DNA of 64,000 nt from Paracoccaceae bacterium (GTDB lineage Bacteria > Pseudomonadota > Alphaproteobacteria > Rhodobacterales > Rhodobacteraceae). Positions 1 through 9,329 of the stretch are shown here, piece by piece; position 1 is the first letter of the stretch, and each line of letters begins with the position of its first letter. A program made the translations under genes and the position numbers. The notes beneath the pieces are model-generated. The model was not told the origin of the DNA, made no database searches, and was given only the letters and a program-made list of their open reading frames with translations. Where the stretch lies: positions 186,001 to 250,000 of the forward strand of contig WKFI01000005.1 in assembly GCA_014872875.1 (NCBI GenBank), written 5' to 3'.

Positions 1-107
1 GACGCCACGGTATCTACCTTGCCCGCCCTGCGCGCTCTTTACACTTTCCCAATCCGGCTGCTTGTCCTAAAAGGCCCGCAATTCATGCCACCGCGGGACT
101 CGAAGAC

Positions 108-2273
108 ATGCAGGAACCAGCCATCACGCCTGAACTGATTGCCAACCACGGGCTCAAGCCCGAGGAATACGATCTGATCCTCGAGATCATCGGGCGCGAG
201 CCGACATTCACCGAGCTGGGGATCTTCTCAGCCATGTGGAACGAGCATTGTTCCTACAAATCCTCCAAGAAGTGGCTGCGCACCCTGCCCACCACCGGTC
301 CCCAGGTCATCTGCGGCCCTGGCGAAAACGCCGGCGTTGTCGATATCGGCGATGGTCAGGCGGTCATCTTCAAGATGGAAAGCCACAACCACCCCTCTTA
401 CATCGAACCCTATCAGGGTGCGGCGACCGGCGTGGGCGGCATTCTGCGCGACGTCTTCACCATGGGCGCGCGTCCCGTGGCGGCGATGAACTCGCTGTCC
501 TTCGGCGAAACCTCCCACCCCAAGACCCGCCAGCTGGTCAACGGCGTGGTCGAAGGCGTCGGTGGCTACGGTAACTGTTTCGGTGTTCCCACCGTGGGTG
601 GCGAGGTCCGCTTTGACTCGGCCTATAACGGCAACTGCCTGGTGAACGCATTCGCCGCAGGTCTGGCGGACGCGGACAAGATCTTCTACTCGGCCGCATC
701 CGGCGTCGGCATGCCCGTCGTTTACCTCGGCGCAAAAACCGGCCGTGACGGCGTCGGCGGCGCCACCATGGCCTCGGCCGAATTCGACGACACCATCGAA
801 GAAAAGCGCCCCACCGTTCAGGTCGGCGACCCCTTCACCGAAAAACGCCTGATGGAAGCGACGCTGGAGCTGATGGCCACCGGCGCGGTGATTTCCATCC
901 AAGATATGGGCGCTGCGGGTCTGACCTGCTCGGCCGTGGAAATGGGCGACAAGGGCGAACTGGGTGTTAAGCTGAACCTCGAAAACGTACCCCAGCGCGA
1001 AGAGAACATGACAGCCTATGAAATGATGCTGTCGGAATCCCAGGAACGCATGCTGATGGTGCTCAAGCCCGAGCTTGAGGCTGAGGCCCGCGCCGTGTTC
1101 GAAAAATGGGACCTCGATTTCGCCATCGTCGGCGAAACCATCGCCGAGGACCGCTTCCTGATCCTGCACAATGGCGAGGTCAAGGCCGACCTGGTGCTGT
1201 CGAAACTCTCCTCCACCGCGCCGGAATACGACCGTCCGTGGGTGCCGACCCCGACGCCAGAGGCGCTGACAGATGCAGACGTTCCGACCATCGACCCGAT
1301 TGATGGCCTCAAGGCGCTGATCTCCTCGCCCAACTACGCGGGCAAGCAGTGGGTTTACGAACAGTATGACTCGATGGTCATGGCCGACACCGCCCGTGGC
1401 CCCGGTCTGGGCGGCGGCGTGATCCGCGTGCACGGCACCGACAAGAAACTGGCCTTCACCAGCGACGTCACCCCGCGCTACGTCAAAGCCAACCCGGTTG
1501 AAGGTGGCAAACAGGCAGTGGCCGAGGCCTACCGGAACCTGACCGCCGTTGGTGCCAAACCGCTGGCCACCACCGACAACATGAACTTCGGCAACCCCGA
1601 AAAGCCCGAAATCATGGGCCAGTTTGTCGGCGCCATTCAGGGCATCGGCGCCGCCGTGTCGGCGCTGGACATGCCAATCGTGTCGGGCAACGTGTCGCTT
1701 TACAATGAAACCGACGGTAAGGCGATCCTGCCCACTCCGACCATTGGCGCCGTGGGTCTGATTGCCGCCGACGAAGAGCCGATCCTGGGCGAGGCCCGCG
1801 ACGGCCATGTCGCGCTGGTCATCGGTGAAACCATCGGCCACCTGGGCCAGTCCGCGTTGCTGCACGAAGTGTTCAACCGAACTGACGGCGATGCACCCGC
1901 CGTAGACCTGGAAGCAGAGAAGCGTAACGGCGAATTCATCCGCGCCAACCGGGAACTGATCAAGGCCTGCACAGACCTCAGCGACGGTGGTCTGGCTCTG
2001 GCCGCCTTTGAAATGGCCGAAGCCGCCGGCGTCGGCGTCCAACTGGATGTAGCCGATACCCAGACACTCTTTGGCGAAGATCAGGCGCGTTACCTGGTTG
2101 CCTGCAACTTCGACCAGGCCGAAGGGCTTATGCTCGCTGCCGGTCAGGCTGGCGTGCCGATTGTCTCTGTTGGCCGCTTTACGGGCGACAGCGTCAAGTT
2201 CGGCGGCTCGGAAGCCCCTCTGGTCGAATTGGCAGAAACCTTCCGCAACAGCTTTGCTGACGCGATCACCTGA
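108..2273 (+). CDS. purL: Phosphoribosylformylglycinamidine synthase II (FGAM synthase large subunit)
   Basis: ATP-dependent conversion of FGAR to FGAM, the fourth step of purine synthesis, in the cytoplasm. At 721 residues it is the short PurL form, which works with separate PurS and PurQ (not in this window). The N-terminal motif [10 protein letters not shown] has the catalytic His47, and the ATP/Mg site KMESHNHP spans residues 89-96. Two AIRS-like halves follow, the second beginning near residue 400, with a GPGLGGG glycine loop. The start at 108 lies in the PurL position relative to the family N-terminus; no strong ribosome site is visible. A good intrinsic terminator follows, so it is last in its transcript. 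Confidence 0.97.
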   Translation: MQEPAITPELIANHGLKPEEYDLILEIIGREPTFTELGIFSAMWNEHCSYKSSKKWLRTLPTTGPQVICGPGENAGVVDIGDGQAVIFKMESHNHPSYIEPYQGAATGVGGILRDVFTMGARPVAAMNSLSFGETSHPKTRQLVNGVVEGVGGYGNCFGVPTVGGEVRFDSAYNGNCLVNAFAAGLADADKIFYSAASGVGMPVVYLGAKTGRDGVGGATMASAEFDDTIEEKRPTVQVGDPFTEKRLMEATLELMATGAVISIQDMGAAGLTCSAVEMGDKGELGVKLNLENVPQREENMTAYEMMLSESQERMLMVLKPELEAEARAVFEKWDLDFAIVGETIAEDRFLILHNGEVKADLVLSKLSSTAPEYDRPWVPTPTPEALTDADVPTIDPIDGLKALISSPNYAGKQWVYEQYDSMVMADTARGPGLGGGVIRVHGTDKKLAFTSDVTPRYVKANPVEGGKQAVAEAYRNLTAVGAKPLATTDNMNFGNPEKPEIMGQFVGAIQGIGAAVSALDMPIVSGNVSLYNETDGKAILPTPTIGAVGLIAADEEPILGEARDGHVALVIGETIGHLGQSALLHEVFNRTDGDAPAVDLEAEKRNGEFIRANRELIKACTDLSDGGLALAAFEMAEAAGVGVQLDVADTQTLFGEDQARYLVACNFDQAEGLMLAAGQAGVPIVSVGRFTGDSVKFGGSEAPLVELAETFRNSFADAIT

Positions 2274-2297
2274 TCAAAACCTGACAAAAGCCAAACG

Positions 2298-2329
2298 AAA
2301 AATGCGCTCTTCAGGGGCGCATTTTTTTT
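2298..2329 (+). terminator. Intrinsic terminator of purL
   Basis: Stem AAAATGCGC / GCGCATTTT with an 8-9 base loop, running into eight T residues, 25 bases after the purL stop codon. Confidence 0.85.
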
Positions 2330-2382
2330 GCGCCATCCGTTCCCGGATTTCGTCAGCATTGGTTCTAAGCGCGGACTTGCCC

Positions 2383-2411
2383 AAAAAATAGGGCTCCGAA
2401 ACGGAGCCCTA
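2383..2411 (-). terminator. Intrinsic terminator of tkt
   Basis: Perfect stem AGGGCTCCG / CGGAGCCCT with a 3-base loop. Read on the minus strand it is followed by six T residues. It lies just downstream of the tkt stop codon, so purL and tkt converge onto separate back-to-back terminators. Confidence 0.85.
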
Positions 2412-2442
2412 CTTGAGTGTTTCTGATCTGCAAGTGGGCTGC

Positions 2443-4473
2443 TTAGCCCAACAGCTCTTTGGCCTTGGCAACAGTTGCGGCTGTGGTGATCCCGAACTTC
2501 TCGAACAATTCGCCCGCCGGTGCCGAAGCGCCAAACGAGGTCATGCCGACAAAGCCAGCCTTGGCTTCACGGCCCCGTTCCCCCAACAGCCAGCGATCCC
2601 AGCCGCCATCGCGCACAGCCGCTTCGATTGCAACCCGTACCGGACCGGCTGGCAGAACCTTGCGGCGATAGGCTTCTTCCTGCTGTGCAAACAGTTCCAT
2701 GCACGGCATCGAAACGACGCGAGTACCGATGCCCTCGGCCTCCAGTTGGGCCTTGGCCTCCATTGCCAGGGACACTTCTGATCCGGTTGCAATCAGGATG
2801 ACCTGACGCTTGGCCTCTGCTTCGGCCAGGACATAGGCCCCTTTGGCAGTCAGGTTGGCCTGCTTGTGCTCGGTCCGGACGGTCGGCAGATTCTGACGGG
2901 TCAACGCCAGCACGGACGGTGTCGTCTGCGACGACAGTGCCAATTCCCATGCCTCGGCCGCTTCGACAGCATCTGCAGGACGGAACACATGGGTGTTCGG
3001 CGTTGCGCGGCAGATCGCCAGATGTTCGACCGGCTGGTGAGTTGGGCCATCTTCGCCTACGCCGATTGAGTCATGGGTCATGACAAAGACGGTCGGGATC
3101 TTGGAAAGAGCCGCCAGACGCATGGATGGCCGCGCATAGTCGGTGAAGCAGAAAAATGTTCCGCCGTAAGGACGGATGCCGCCGTGAAGAGCCATACCGT
3201 TCATCGCAGCGGCCATGCCGTGCTCGCGAATGCCCCAGTAGATATAACGCCCCTTGCGGTTGTCGGTGTCGAAGATCCCCAGATCTTCGGTCTTGGTGTT
3301 GTTCGACCCTGTCAGGTCGGCCGAACCGCCAACGGTTTCCGGCAGGATCGGGTTGATCGCAGCCAACGCCATTTCCGACGCCTTGCGGGTCGCGACTTTG
3401 GGCTGCTCTTCCGAAACCTGCTTTTTCAGCGCGCGCACAACGGCAGACAGCTTCTTGGGCGCTTCAAAGGCATAGGCGCGGTTAAAGCGGTCCTGACGTT
3501 GTTGGCTGAGGCCGGCAAAGCGCTCCTCCCACGCCGCACGATCTTCCGCACCACGCGCCCCGATGGCTTCCCATTGCGCCTTGATGTCGGCCGGAACTTC
3601 GAACGCGCCGTGTTCCCAACCATAGGCGGCTTTGGCGGCAGCCAGTTGGTCTGCATCTGTCAGCGCGCCATGACCTTTGGATGTATCCTGCGCAGCATGA
3701 CCCAATGCGATGTGCGTCTTGCACGCAATCATCGACGGCTTCTTGGTCTTCTTGGCAATCGTGAGCGCTTCATCGATAGCCTGCGGGTCATGACCGTCGA
3801 TTTCCAGCACATGCCAGCCCGACGCCTTGAAGCGCTGCACCTGATTGGTTCGATCGCTCAATTCGACGGTGCCGTCGATGGTGATGTTGTTATTGTCCCA
3901 CAGCACGATCAGTTTGCCCAGTTGATGCCGACCAGCCAAGCCAATGGCCTCCTGGCTGATGCCCTCCATCAGGCAACCGTCACCGGCGATCACATAGGTG
4001 TGGTGATCAACGACCTTACGCCCGTACTGCGCGCGCTGGATCTCTTCGGCCATGGCGAAGCCAACTGCATTAGCAATGCCCTGTCCCAGGGGGCCGGTCG
4101 TGGTTTCGACAGCATCGATCAGGAAGTTTTCCGGGTGACCAGCCGTCAGCTGACCCATCTGGCGGAAGTTTCGGACCTGATCCAGGGTCACCTGTGCATC
4201 ACCCATCAAGTAGAGCAGCGAATAGATCAGCATCGATCCGTGACCGGCCGACAGGATGAACCGATCCCGATCTGGCCATTTCGGGTTGTTCACATCGAAC
4301 TTCATGTGCTTCTCGAACAGCACGGTCGCAACATCGGCCATGCCCATAGGCATACCGGAGTGACCGGAATTCGCGGCAGCAACAGCATCAAGCGTCAAGG
4401 CCCGGATGGCCGAGGCCTTGGCCCAGTGTTCAGGGTTGGCGGTGCGCAGGGCGTTCAGATCCACAGCAGACAT
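2443..4473 (-). CDS. tkt: Transketolase
   Basis: Thiamine-diphosphate enzyme moving two-carbon ketol units in the pentose phosphate pathway. The N-terminal TPP domain has HSGMPMG and the GDG...NN cofactor motif (AGDGCLMEG ... WDNNN). A pyrimidine-binding domain ([13 protein letters not shown]) and a C-terminal regulatory domain follow. I start at the ATG at 4473 ([10 protein letters not shown], 676 residues), which matches the family N-terminus (DLNALR..NPEHW). An in-frame ATG at 4521 would add 16 residues with no family counterpart. It is divergent from the coiled-coil/zapA unit across about 260 bp. Confidence 0.95.
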   Translation of the reverse strand: MSAVDLNALRTANPEHWAKASAIRALTLDAVAAANSGHSGMPMGMADVATVLFEKHMKFDVNNPKWPDRDRFILSAGHGSMLIYSLLYLMGDAQVTLDQVRNFRQMGQLTAGHPENFLIDAVETTTGPLGQGIANAVGFAMAEEIQRAQYGRKVVDHHTYVIAGDGCLMEGISQEAIGLAGRHQLGKLIVLWDNNNITIDGTVELSDRTNQVQRFKASGWHVLEIDGHDPQAIDEALTIAKKTKKPSMIACKTHIALGHAAQDTSKGHGALTDADQLAAAKAAYGWEHGAFEVPADIKAQWEAIGARGAEDRAAWEERFAGLSQQRQDRFNRAYAFEAPKKLSAVVRALKKQVSEEQPKVATRKASEMALAAINPILPETVGGSADLTGSNNTKTEDLGIFDTDNRKGRYIYWGIREHGMAAAMNGMALHGGIRPYGGTFFCFTDYARPSMRLAALSKIPTVFVMTHDSIGVGEDGPTHQPVEHLAICRATPNTHVFRPADAVEAAEAWELALSSQTTPSVLALTRQNLPTVRTEHKQANLTAKGAYVLAEAEAKRQVILIATGSEVSLAMEAKAQLEAEGIGTRVVSMPCMELFAQQEEAYRRKVLPAGPVRVAIEAAVRDGGWDRWLLGERGREAKAGFVGMTSFGASAPAGELFEKFGITTAATVAKAKELLG

Positions 4474-4736
4474 CTTTCTTTGAGTGGTCAAGGAGGAATT
4501 GGACTGCTGAATACCAGCCATACTCTAAAGATCAAGCTATTCGCGTGTTTCGAGCCAGTTTGTCCCTGTTGTTCCGACAGCTTTGACCGGCAAGTGCTTG
4601 AAACTGAAGTCGCGGGTGATTTACCGTATCTGCAAGCCTGTCGGTCTAGAACCGGACAGCACCGTCGATTCGTATGCTTTTCGCTGTCGGATCGCACAGG
4701 GGGCAAAAGAAAGAACCGCACGGGAAGGTGAGGGGC

Positions 4737-5351
4737 ATGAGCCAAATCGAGGAATTGCAAAGCCGGATCATCGCCGCGATGGACCGGATCAGTGCCGGGG
4801 CCGAAGCTGCAGCTGCCGCAAGTGCAGCCGTTCAGGAACCCGACGCCGAAATTGTCCGGGCCTTGGACGAGGAAAAGATGGCCAACGCACAGCTTGAGGA
4901 ACGCCTCAAGTCTTTGAAAGAAAAACACAAAGCAGAGTTGGAGACACTTCAGGCCGAGGCCCTGCCTGCTGGCGCGGACTCTTCGGAAGCTGTGGTTGAG
5001 CTGGAGTCGCGGCTGGCAGATCAGAACAAACAGCTGGAGGAACAGAGCGAACAATTGGCCGACCAAGAGAAGGCCGCAGTCGCTTTGGCCGAACAGATCC
5101 AAGCTCTGGACTCCGAAATTCAGCGGCTGCGTCAGTCGAATGATCAACTGCGAGAAGCCAATCAGGCCCTGCGAGAAGCGAATGAGGCCGGGGTGGGTGA
5201 ACCTGCGCTGATCAACCAGGCGATGCTTGCCGAGCTTGAAGGGCTGCGTGCGACGCAGGCCGCCGAATCGGCAGAGGTGAACGCGGTCATGACCAAACTC
5301 GATGCGCTGCTGTCGAATGCGCACAACCTGCCGGAAGGGGAGGAAGCATGA
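4737..5351 (+). CDS. Coiled-coil protein encoded directly upstream of zapA
   Basis: 204 residues, Glu/Gln/Ala/Leu-rich with long heptad stretches from about residue 55 to 165 (ERLKSLKEKHKAELETL, then Q-L-E-E-Q-style repeats). It has no signal peptide, membrane segment or catalytic motif. I start at 4737 (MSQIEELQSRI), preceded by GGTGAGGGGC; a longer frame to 4674 lacks family-like sequence. Its stop overlaps the zapA start, implying translational coupling and a role beside ZapA in cell division. By position and composition it could be a ZapB-like partner, but that is inference. No named domain was recognised. Confidence 0.8.
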   Translation: MSQIEELQSRIIAAMDRISAGAEAAAAASAAVQEPDAEIVRALDEEKMANAQLEERLKSLKEKHKAELETLQAEALPAGADSSEAVVELESRLADQNKQLEEQSEQLADQEKAAVALAEQIQALDSEIQRLRQSNDQLREANQALREANEAGVGEPALINQAMLAELEGLRATQAAESAEVNAVMTKLDALLSNAHNLPEGEEA

Positions 5352-5749
5352 TGCCCGAAGTAACCATTCATATTGGCGGCCGTGGCTTCGAAGTTTCCTG
5401 CCAGGAGGGTGAAGAAGGCTATCTGCATTCGGCCGCCAAAATGCTGGATGACGAAGCGCAAGTTCTGTCCGACCAGATCGGCCGAATGCCCGAGGCGCGG
5501 ATGCTTTTGATGGCGGGCCTGATGCTGGCGGACAAGACGGCAGCAGTCGAGGATAAAATCAAGGAAGTAGAAGCCACCTTGGCCGAACGCGAAGCCGAAC
5601 TGGCCGACTTGCGTGCAGCCCCGGCACCCGAACCGGAACGGATCGAAGTTCCCGTAGTTCCGCAGGAAGTGACAGATACCCTGGCCGAACTCGCAGCGCG
5701 GGCCGAAGCCTTGGCTGCGGAATTGGAAGAAAGGTCAACGGCGGACTGA
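5351..5749 (+). CDS. zapA: Cell division protein ZapA
   Basis: Small FtsZ-ring-associated protein that bundles FtsZ filaments at midcell. The N-terminal globular part (PEVTIHIGGRGFEVSCQEGEE) is followed by the helix that carries dimerisation (residues about 25-60). A C-terminal Glu/Ala-rich coiled coil occupies about 60-130. Adjacent ATGs at 5348 and 5351 are both possible. I prefer 5351 because the GGGAGG ribosome site is then 7 bases upstream. The upstream coiled-coil gene overlaps its start. A structured non-coding segment follows. Confidence 0.88.
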   Translation: MPEVTIHIGGRGFEVSCQEGEEGYLHSAAKMLDDEAQVLSDQIGRMPEARMLLMAGLMLADKTAAVEDKIKEVEATLAEREAELADLRAAPAPEPERIEVPVVPQEVTDTLAELAARAEALAAELEERSTAD

Positions 5750-5750
5750 C

Positions 5751-5866
5751 CTGATCTTCAAGCGATCTGGAGGTCTCCTCGACCTTCGCTCGAAAACTCG
5801 TGACCTGGAGGAATTCAACCCTCCCGGTCCCTTGGATTACGACACCCATTTTCGCAAAGGTCCAAG
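5751..5866 (+). ncRNA. ssrS: Candidate 6S RNA (ssrS) immediately downstream of zapA
   Basis: The 118 bases between zapA and the next start codon can fold into a rod. GACCTT (5781-5786) pairs with AAGGTC (5857-5862), and CGAAAA (5791-5796) pairs with TTTTCG (5849-5854). Inside is a near-perfect 9-bp hairpin, GACC.GGAGG / CCTCC.GGTC (5802-5829), with a one-sided unpaired stretch at 5830-5848. In E. coli and many proteobacteria ssrS lies right after zapA, so position and fold both suggest 6S RNA. The ends are estimates. I recognise no decisive 6S sequence signature. Confidence 0.45.
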
Positions 5867-5867
5867 C

Positions 5868-6449
5868 GTGGAACCCGATCCTGACCCTGCATCAGAACAA
5901 TCCGGCGTCGCATTCGATACACGCAGTAAAACCCTGCTGGAGCGGCATCACCGCACCCGATCCTTGCTACGGCAGTACAATCAATCAGCCTCCGATGATC
6001 AGGCGAACCGGTTTGAGTTGTTGGGAAATCTTCTGGGGACACGCGGCCCGGGAGTATGGGTAGAGCCGCCATTCTATTGTGATTACGGCGACAATATTCA
6101 TCTCGGTACTGGGGTCTTTCTCAATTTCAATTGCGTGTTCCTCGATGGCGACAGGATTGAAATCGGAGCTGGAACACTGCTGGGACCATCGGTGCAGATC
6201 TACGCCACGAGCCATCCTCTGCGCAGCGAAGACAGGATCTATGATCGAGATGGCGTACCGGGCTACCACACCACAGCTGATCCCGTGAAGATCGGACGCA
6301 ATGTTTGGATTGGAGGAGGCGCAATTGTCCTGCCGGGCGTGTCCATTGGCGATGGAACCACGATCGGAGCCGGATCAGTTGTGACCAAGTCCGTTCCCGC
6401 AGGAGTGTTTGCCGCCGGGAACCCATGTCAGGTCCTGCGCACGCTGTGA
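5868..6449 (+). CDS. Hexapeptide-repeat O-acetyltransferase of the maltose/galactoside acetyltransferase family
   Basis: 193 residues. The N-terminal helical Mac domain (RSKTLLERHHRTRSLLRQYN, about residues 20-40) is followed by a left-handed beta-helix of hexapeptide repeats. Typical family motifs are FYCDYGDNIHLG, the catalytic His in YATSHPL, NVWIGGGAIVLPGV and GAGSVVTKSVPAG. It probably transfers acetyl from acetyl-CoA to a sugar or related hydroxyl in the cytoplasm; the substrate is unknown. The start is taken as GTG 5868; a TTG at 5832 would run through the structured segment before it. It stands alone after the zapA unit. Confidence 0.85.
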   Translation: MEPDPDPASEQSGVAFDTRSKTLLERHHRTRSLLRQYNQSASDDQANRFELLGNLLGTRGPGVWVEPPFYCDYGDNIHLGTGVFLNFNCVFLDGDRIEIGAGTLLGPSVQIYATSHPLRSEDRIYDRDGVPGYHTTADPVKIGRNVWIGGGAIVLPGVSIGDGTTIGAGSVVTKSVPAGVFAAGNPCQVLRTL

Positions 6450-6595
6450 TCTTCCGCTCGCAGAATCTAAGGCCGAAGCACTGCAACCAGAATTGCCTGA
6501 AGTCTCAAAATAGCCTGATGACAAAGACGTTCGGGAAGCCAGACCAACCGGATTCACTTGAAACGGCTTGGCTGCGCAAGGCCCCTGCCCTCAAA

Positions 6596-6630
6596 GCAAA
6601 ACAGCCACCACCAAACGGTGATGGCTGGCA
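6596..6630 (-). terminator. Intrinsic terminator of grxD
   Basis: Stem CAGCCACCACC / GGTGATGGCTG with one mismatch and an AAAC loop. On the minus strand it is followed by TGTTTTG. It lies about 25 bases after the grxD stop codon. Confidence 0.6.
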
Positions 6631-6654
6631 TTAGGTTCGCAACCTGACCAGTGA

Positions 6655-7017
6655 TCAGGCATTCGCCTCACGAATACGATCGGCAGCTTCCTTGTCATAG
6701 TTCACATCGTTGGTGTCGAACATTTCGTCCAACTCACCCGACAGTGTCATCTCGGTGATGATGTCGCAGCCGCCGACAAACTCGCCTTTGACATAAAGCT
6801 GCGGGATTGTAGGCCAATCGGAGTAATCCTTGATGCCCTGGCGAATTTCTTCGTCCGCCAGCACATTCACATCGGCATATTCCACGCCCATATAGTTCAG
6901 GACCCCAGCCACACGGCTGGAAAAACCGCATTGCGGCATGTCCTTTGTGCCTTTCATGTAGAGCACGACGGTATTGGCGTTGTTTGTCTCTTCGATGCGG
7001 GTCTTTGCGTCGCTCAT
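6655..7017 (-). CDS. grxD: Monothiol glutaredoxin, Grx4/GrxD family
   Basis: 120-residue CGFS glutaredoxin that binds a [2Fe-2S] cluster with glutathione and hands it on, often together with BolA. The active-site motif CGFS is residues 30-33 in [12 protein letters not shown]. Thioredoxin-fold signatures [19 protein letters not shown] follow, including the cis-proline TIP and the GG glutathione site. Length is normal for the family. A bolA gene is the next gene upstream on the same strand (162 bp away), the usual partner, which supports a role in iron-sulfur trafficking and iron sensing. Confidence 0.95.
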   Translation of the reverse strand: MSDAKTRIEETNNANTVVLYMKGTKDMPQCGFSSRVAGVLNYMGVEYADVNVLADEEIRQGIKDYSDWPTIPQLYVKGEFVGGCDIITEMTLSGELDEMFDTNDVNYDKEAADRIREANA

Positions 7018-7179
7018 CTGATATCGTCCTTGTTGTTCGCGCGGTAGGCGTCAAAATCTGGGTGCGGGCATCTACACTCGAATGTCCGTCGTTCACGTTC
7101 ACTTAGGGTTTGCAAACCAGATCGGCAACCTCGTGACATTCTAAACGCCGTTTACCGGGTGTTTTGATCGTATCCAGGA

Positions 7180-7410
7180 TCAGTCCGGCGCTTTGGTGGT
7201 CAGTCCCAAGGCGTGGATTTCACCGTTAGGCCCGTCCATTTTGCCTTTCAACGCGGCCATGACCGCACGCTGCTGCTGCACTCGGTTCTTGCCACGGAAG
7301 CTTTCGTCGATCACTTCGGCCGAAAAATGCACACCATCATCCCCGACGACTTGGATCTTGGCGTCCGGGAAGCTTTCGCGGATGAGGGCTTCGATATCTG
7401 AGGCTTGCAT
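7180..7410 (-). CDS. bolA: BolA family protein
   Basis: 76 residues with the BolA fold: helix IEALIRESFPDAKIQV, strand GVHFSAEVIDESFRGKNRVQQQR containing the conserved FxGKxxVxQxR signature, and the C-terminal LGLTTKAP. In this family a His or Cys after the FxGK region helps bind a shared iron-sulfur cluster with monothiol glutaredoxin. The neighbouring grxD is that partner. Closer to the IbaG/BolA2 short type than to E. coli BolA. It likely acts in iron-sulfur cluster maturation or sensing. Confidence 0.93.
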   Translation of the reverse strand: MQASDIEALIRESFPDAKIQVVGDDGVHFSAEVIDESFRGKNRVQQQRAVMAALKGKMDGPNGEIHALGLTTKAPD

Positions 7411-7528
7411 GGCTGTTCTGTTCCGTGTCCGAAATGTTTAATTTAGATGTAAAGCGGGTGAGCAAGCTCTTCAAGCAGGCTTCGCGGTGTTTCGGTCGAT
7501 CTTGGCAATGCAAATCCATGTTCCCCGA

Positions 7529-8362
7529 TTATCGCATCAATTTCTCCTGGGACATCAACTGGCTAATTTCCGCATTTGAAATTGCACGCTCTGCATAGTC
7601 GAAACGCCCGGTATCCAATACCTCTCGGGCAGCATTCATGATCGTGCCATAGGCAAAACGGGCCAACGACCCGCCTATGCTAATTCGCCGCACACCAACC
7701 GAAGCCAGTTCGTCGACACTGTACCGTGGTCCACTCAGCCCCATGACCACATTCACCGGTTTGTCCACTGACTGGCAAACGGTCCTGATTGCGTCCAGAT
7801 CCGGCAAGCCGGGTGCATAAAGGACATCAGCCCCCACTTCCGAAAAAGCCTGCAGGCGGCGGATCGTGTCGCCCAAATCCGGCCGCCCACAGATGAAATT
7901 CTCAGCCCGCGCAGTCAACAGGAACGGCAGGTCCTTTACAGCTTCTGCTGCAGCCTCGACACGTTCGACCGCCAAGGAAAAGTCATGGATCGGGGCTTCT
8001 TCATTACCGGTTGCATCCTCTATGCAACCTCCAACAAGGCCCATCGCGCTCGCCTGAAGGACCGTTTCCACACACTGCTCCGGCTCGACCCCAAACCCGT
8101 CTTCAAGATCCGCTGAAACAGGCAAATCCGTGGCAGACACGATCTCCGCCGCATTCTTCAGAATCTCGTCCCGGGTCAGGCTGGCAAAGGAGTCCCGTTT
8201 TCCTTTGGAAATCGCGTAACCGGCGCTGGTGGTTGCCAGAGCGCAGAATCCCAGATGCGTCAACAATCGCGCCGACCCGGCATCCCAAGGGTTCGGAACA
8301 ACAAAAGCCTGATCGCTTTCATGCAATGATTTGAACCGGTTGTACTTTTCTTCCCTAGTCAC
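7529..8362 (-). CDS. Isocitrate lyase / PEP mutase superfamily protein
   Basis: 277-residue (beta/alpha)8 enzyme of the PEP mutase/ICL superfamily, which makes or breaks C-C or P-C bonds of oxyacids with Mg. Visible motifs are VVPNPWDAGSARLL, SADLEDGFG (the metal-binding acidic loop), a Glu-rich IEDATG and LLTARAENF. The substrate cannot be told; it is the generic oxaloacetate hydrolase-like type, not a clear 2-methylisocitrate lyase. I start at GTG 8362, which has an ideal GGAGGAG site 6 bases upstream. The longer TTG frame to 8413 is unlikely. Confidence 0.85.
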   Translation of the reverse strand: MTREEKYNRFKSLHESDQAFVVPNPWDAGSARLLTHLGFCALATTSAGYAISKGKRDSFASLTRDEILKNAAEIVSATDLPVSADLEDGFGVEPEQCVETVLQASAMGLVGGCIEDATGNEEAPIHDFSLAVERVEAAAEAVKDLPFLLTARAENFICGRPDLGDTIRRLQAFSEVGADVLYAPGLPDLDAIRTVCQSVDKPVNVVMGLSGPRYSVDELASVGVRRISIGGSLARFAYGTIMNAAREVLDTGRFDYAERAISNAEISQLMSQEKLMR

Positions 8363-8433
8363 TTGGAGCTCCTCCAGACACTTGCGAAGAGCAGCATAAC
8401 CAAGCGTGAACAAATTGAGAACAAAAATCAGGT

Positions 8434-9231
8434 TCAGACAAAAATTACGACCGATTGCATTCCATCGACGACCAGCTCACCTTTCGCATTCCAGGCCCTC
8501 ATGACTTGTGAACTATATCCATCCTGCGCCATGGTCAGTCGGCTTTCCAACATCCACCACCCATTCTTTGTGGTCAGATCCTCAGACAGGAAATTACAGA
8601 TCCAGTTCATCGACGAATTCGGGCCGGGTTTGCGTGCCATTGAAAACACCGCGGGCGGCAGAAGATCGGCAATGCTCATCAACGCCTCGGGGTGGTCATG
8701 AATTTCGGGGTCCTTGTGCCGGGCCCAAACCCTGACGTATCCCGTTTCTGCCCCGCTGAAAGGACGGTGACCATCAATCAGCCGAACCTCGAAGTTACGT
8801 AGGAAATTTACGGGCAAAACTACACCTTCAGGGACAAAGGGTTCCGCCTTCTCCGGTGCAATAGCCGCCGGTGCGGGTAGGCTTTCGACAACATGACTGT
8901 CCTGTGCCACACCAAAGGAGAACACGGCCGTAGCCGCCAGTTTCCCCTCACAATGAGCGTCGACCTGAACCGTGGTGACATTGCGTCCTCGGCGCAGCAA
9001 CCGTCCGGAAAGCGTCGGTGGCGAACTGACCGGAGCGGTGAAATTGATCAAGGCCGACCGCAAGGGTGGCAAACCGTCCACCAAAGAACGCGCCGCCGAC
9101 AACAGCAGTGCCGCAGTGAATCCCCCAAACGCAGTGCGTCCTTGTTTCCAGTTGTCCGACACCGAAAAGGTGATCCCCTCTTCGGATGTCATTGCTGTGT
9201 CCAACACCGCTTTCAAGCTCAGATCGGTCAT
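8434..9231 (-). CDS. Acyl-CoA thioesterase (TesB-like double hot-dog)
   Basis: 265 residues with two hot-dog folds. The N-terminal half has NWKQGRTAFGGFTAALLLSAA and FTAPVSSPPTLSGRLLRRGRN; the C-terminal half has MSIADLLPPAVF and WWMLESRLTMAQDGYSSQVMRAWNAKGELV. This matches the TesB-like acyl-CoA thioesterase family that hydrolyses CoA thioesters in the cytoplasm. Chain-length preference is unknown. It lies 71 bp upstream of the PEP-mutase-like gene on the same strand and could share a transcript with it. Confidence 0.85.
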   Translation of the reverse strand: MTDLSLKAVLDTAMTSEEGITFSVSDNWKQGRTAFGGFTAALLLSAARSLVDGLPPLRSALINFTAPVSSPPTLSGRLLRRGRNVTTVQVDAHCEGKLAATAVFSFGVAQDSHVVESLPAPAAIAPEKAEPFVPEGVVLPVNFLRNFEVRLIDGHRPFSGAETGYVRVWARHKDPEIHDHPEALMSIADLLPPAVFSMARKPGPNSSMNWICNFLSEDLTTKNGWWMLESRLTMAQDGYSSQVMRAWNAKGELVVDGMQSVVIFV

Positions 9232-9329
9232 GGCCCTGCCCCGGTTCAGCTGTCAAAAAATCTCTTGTTCCCGAGCTTAGCGACCGAAAGCCCAGCAACC
9301 ACACTGACCGGACGTCACCACGCGAACGT

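Noticed and set aside
228-2042. 604-codon frame on the minus strand
   Set aside because: Entirely antisense to purL. Composition (His/Gly/Val/Arg heavy) is the usual mirror of a high-GC gene; no motif.
3073-4731. 552-codon plus-strand frame
   Set aside because: Antisense to tkt over its length; no family-like sequence.
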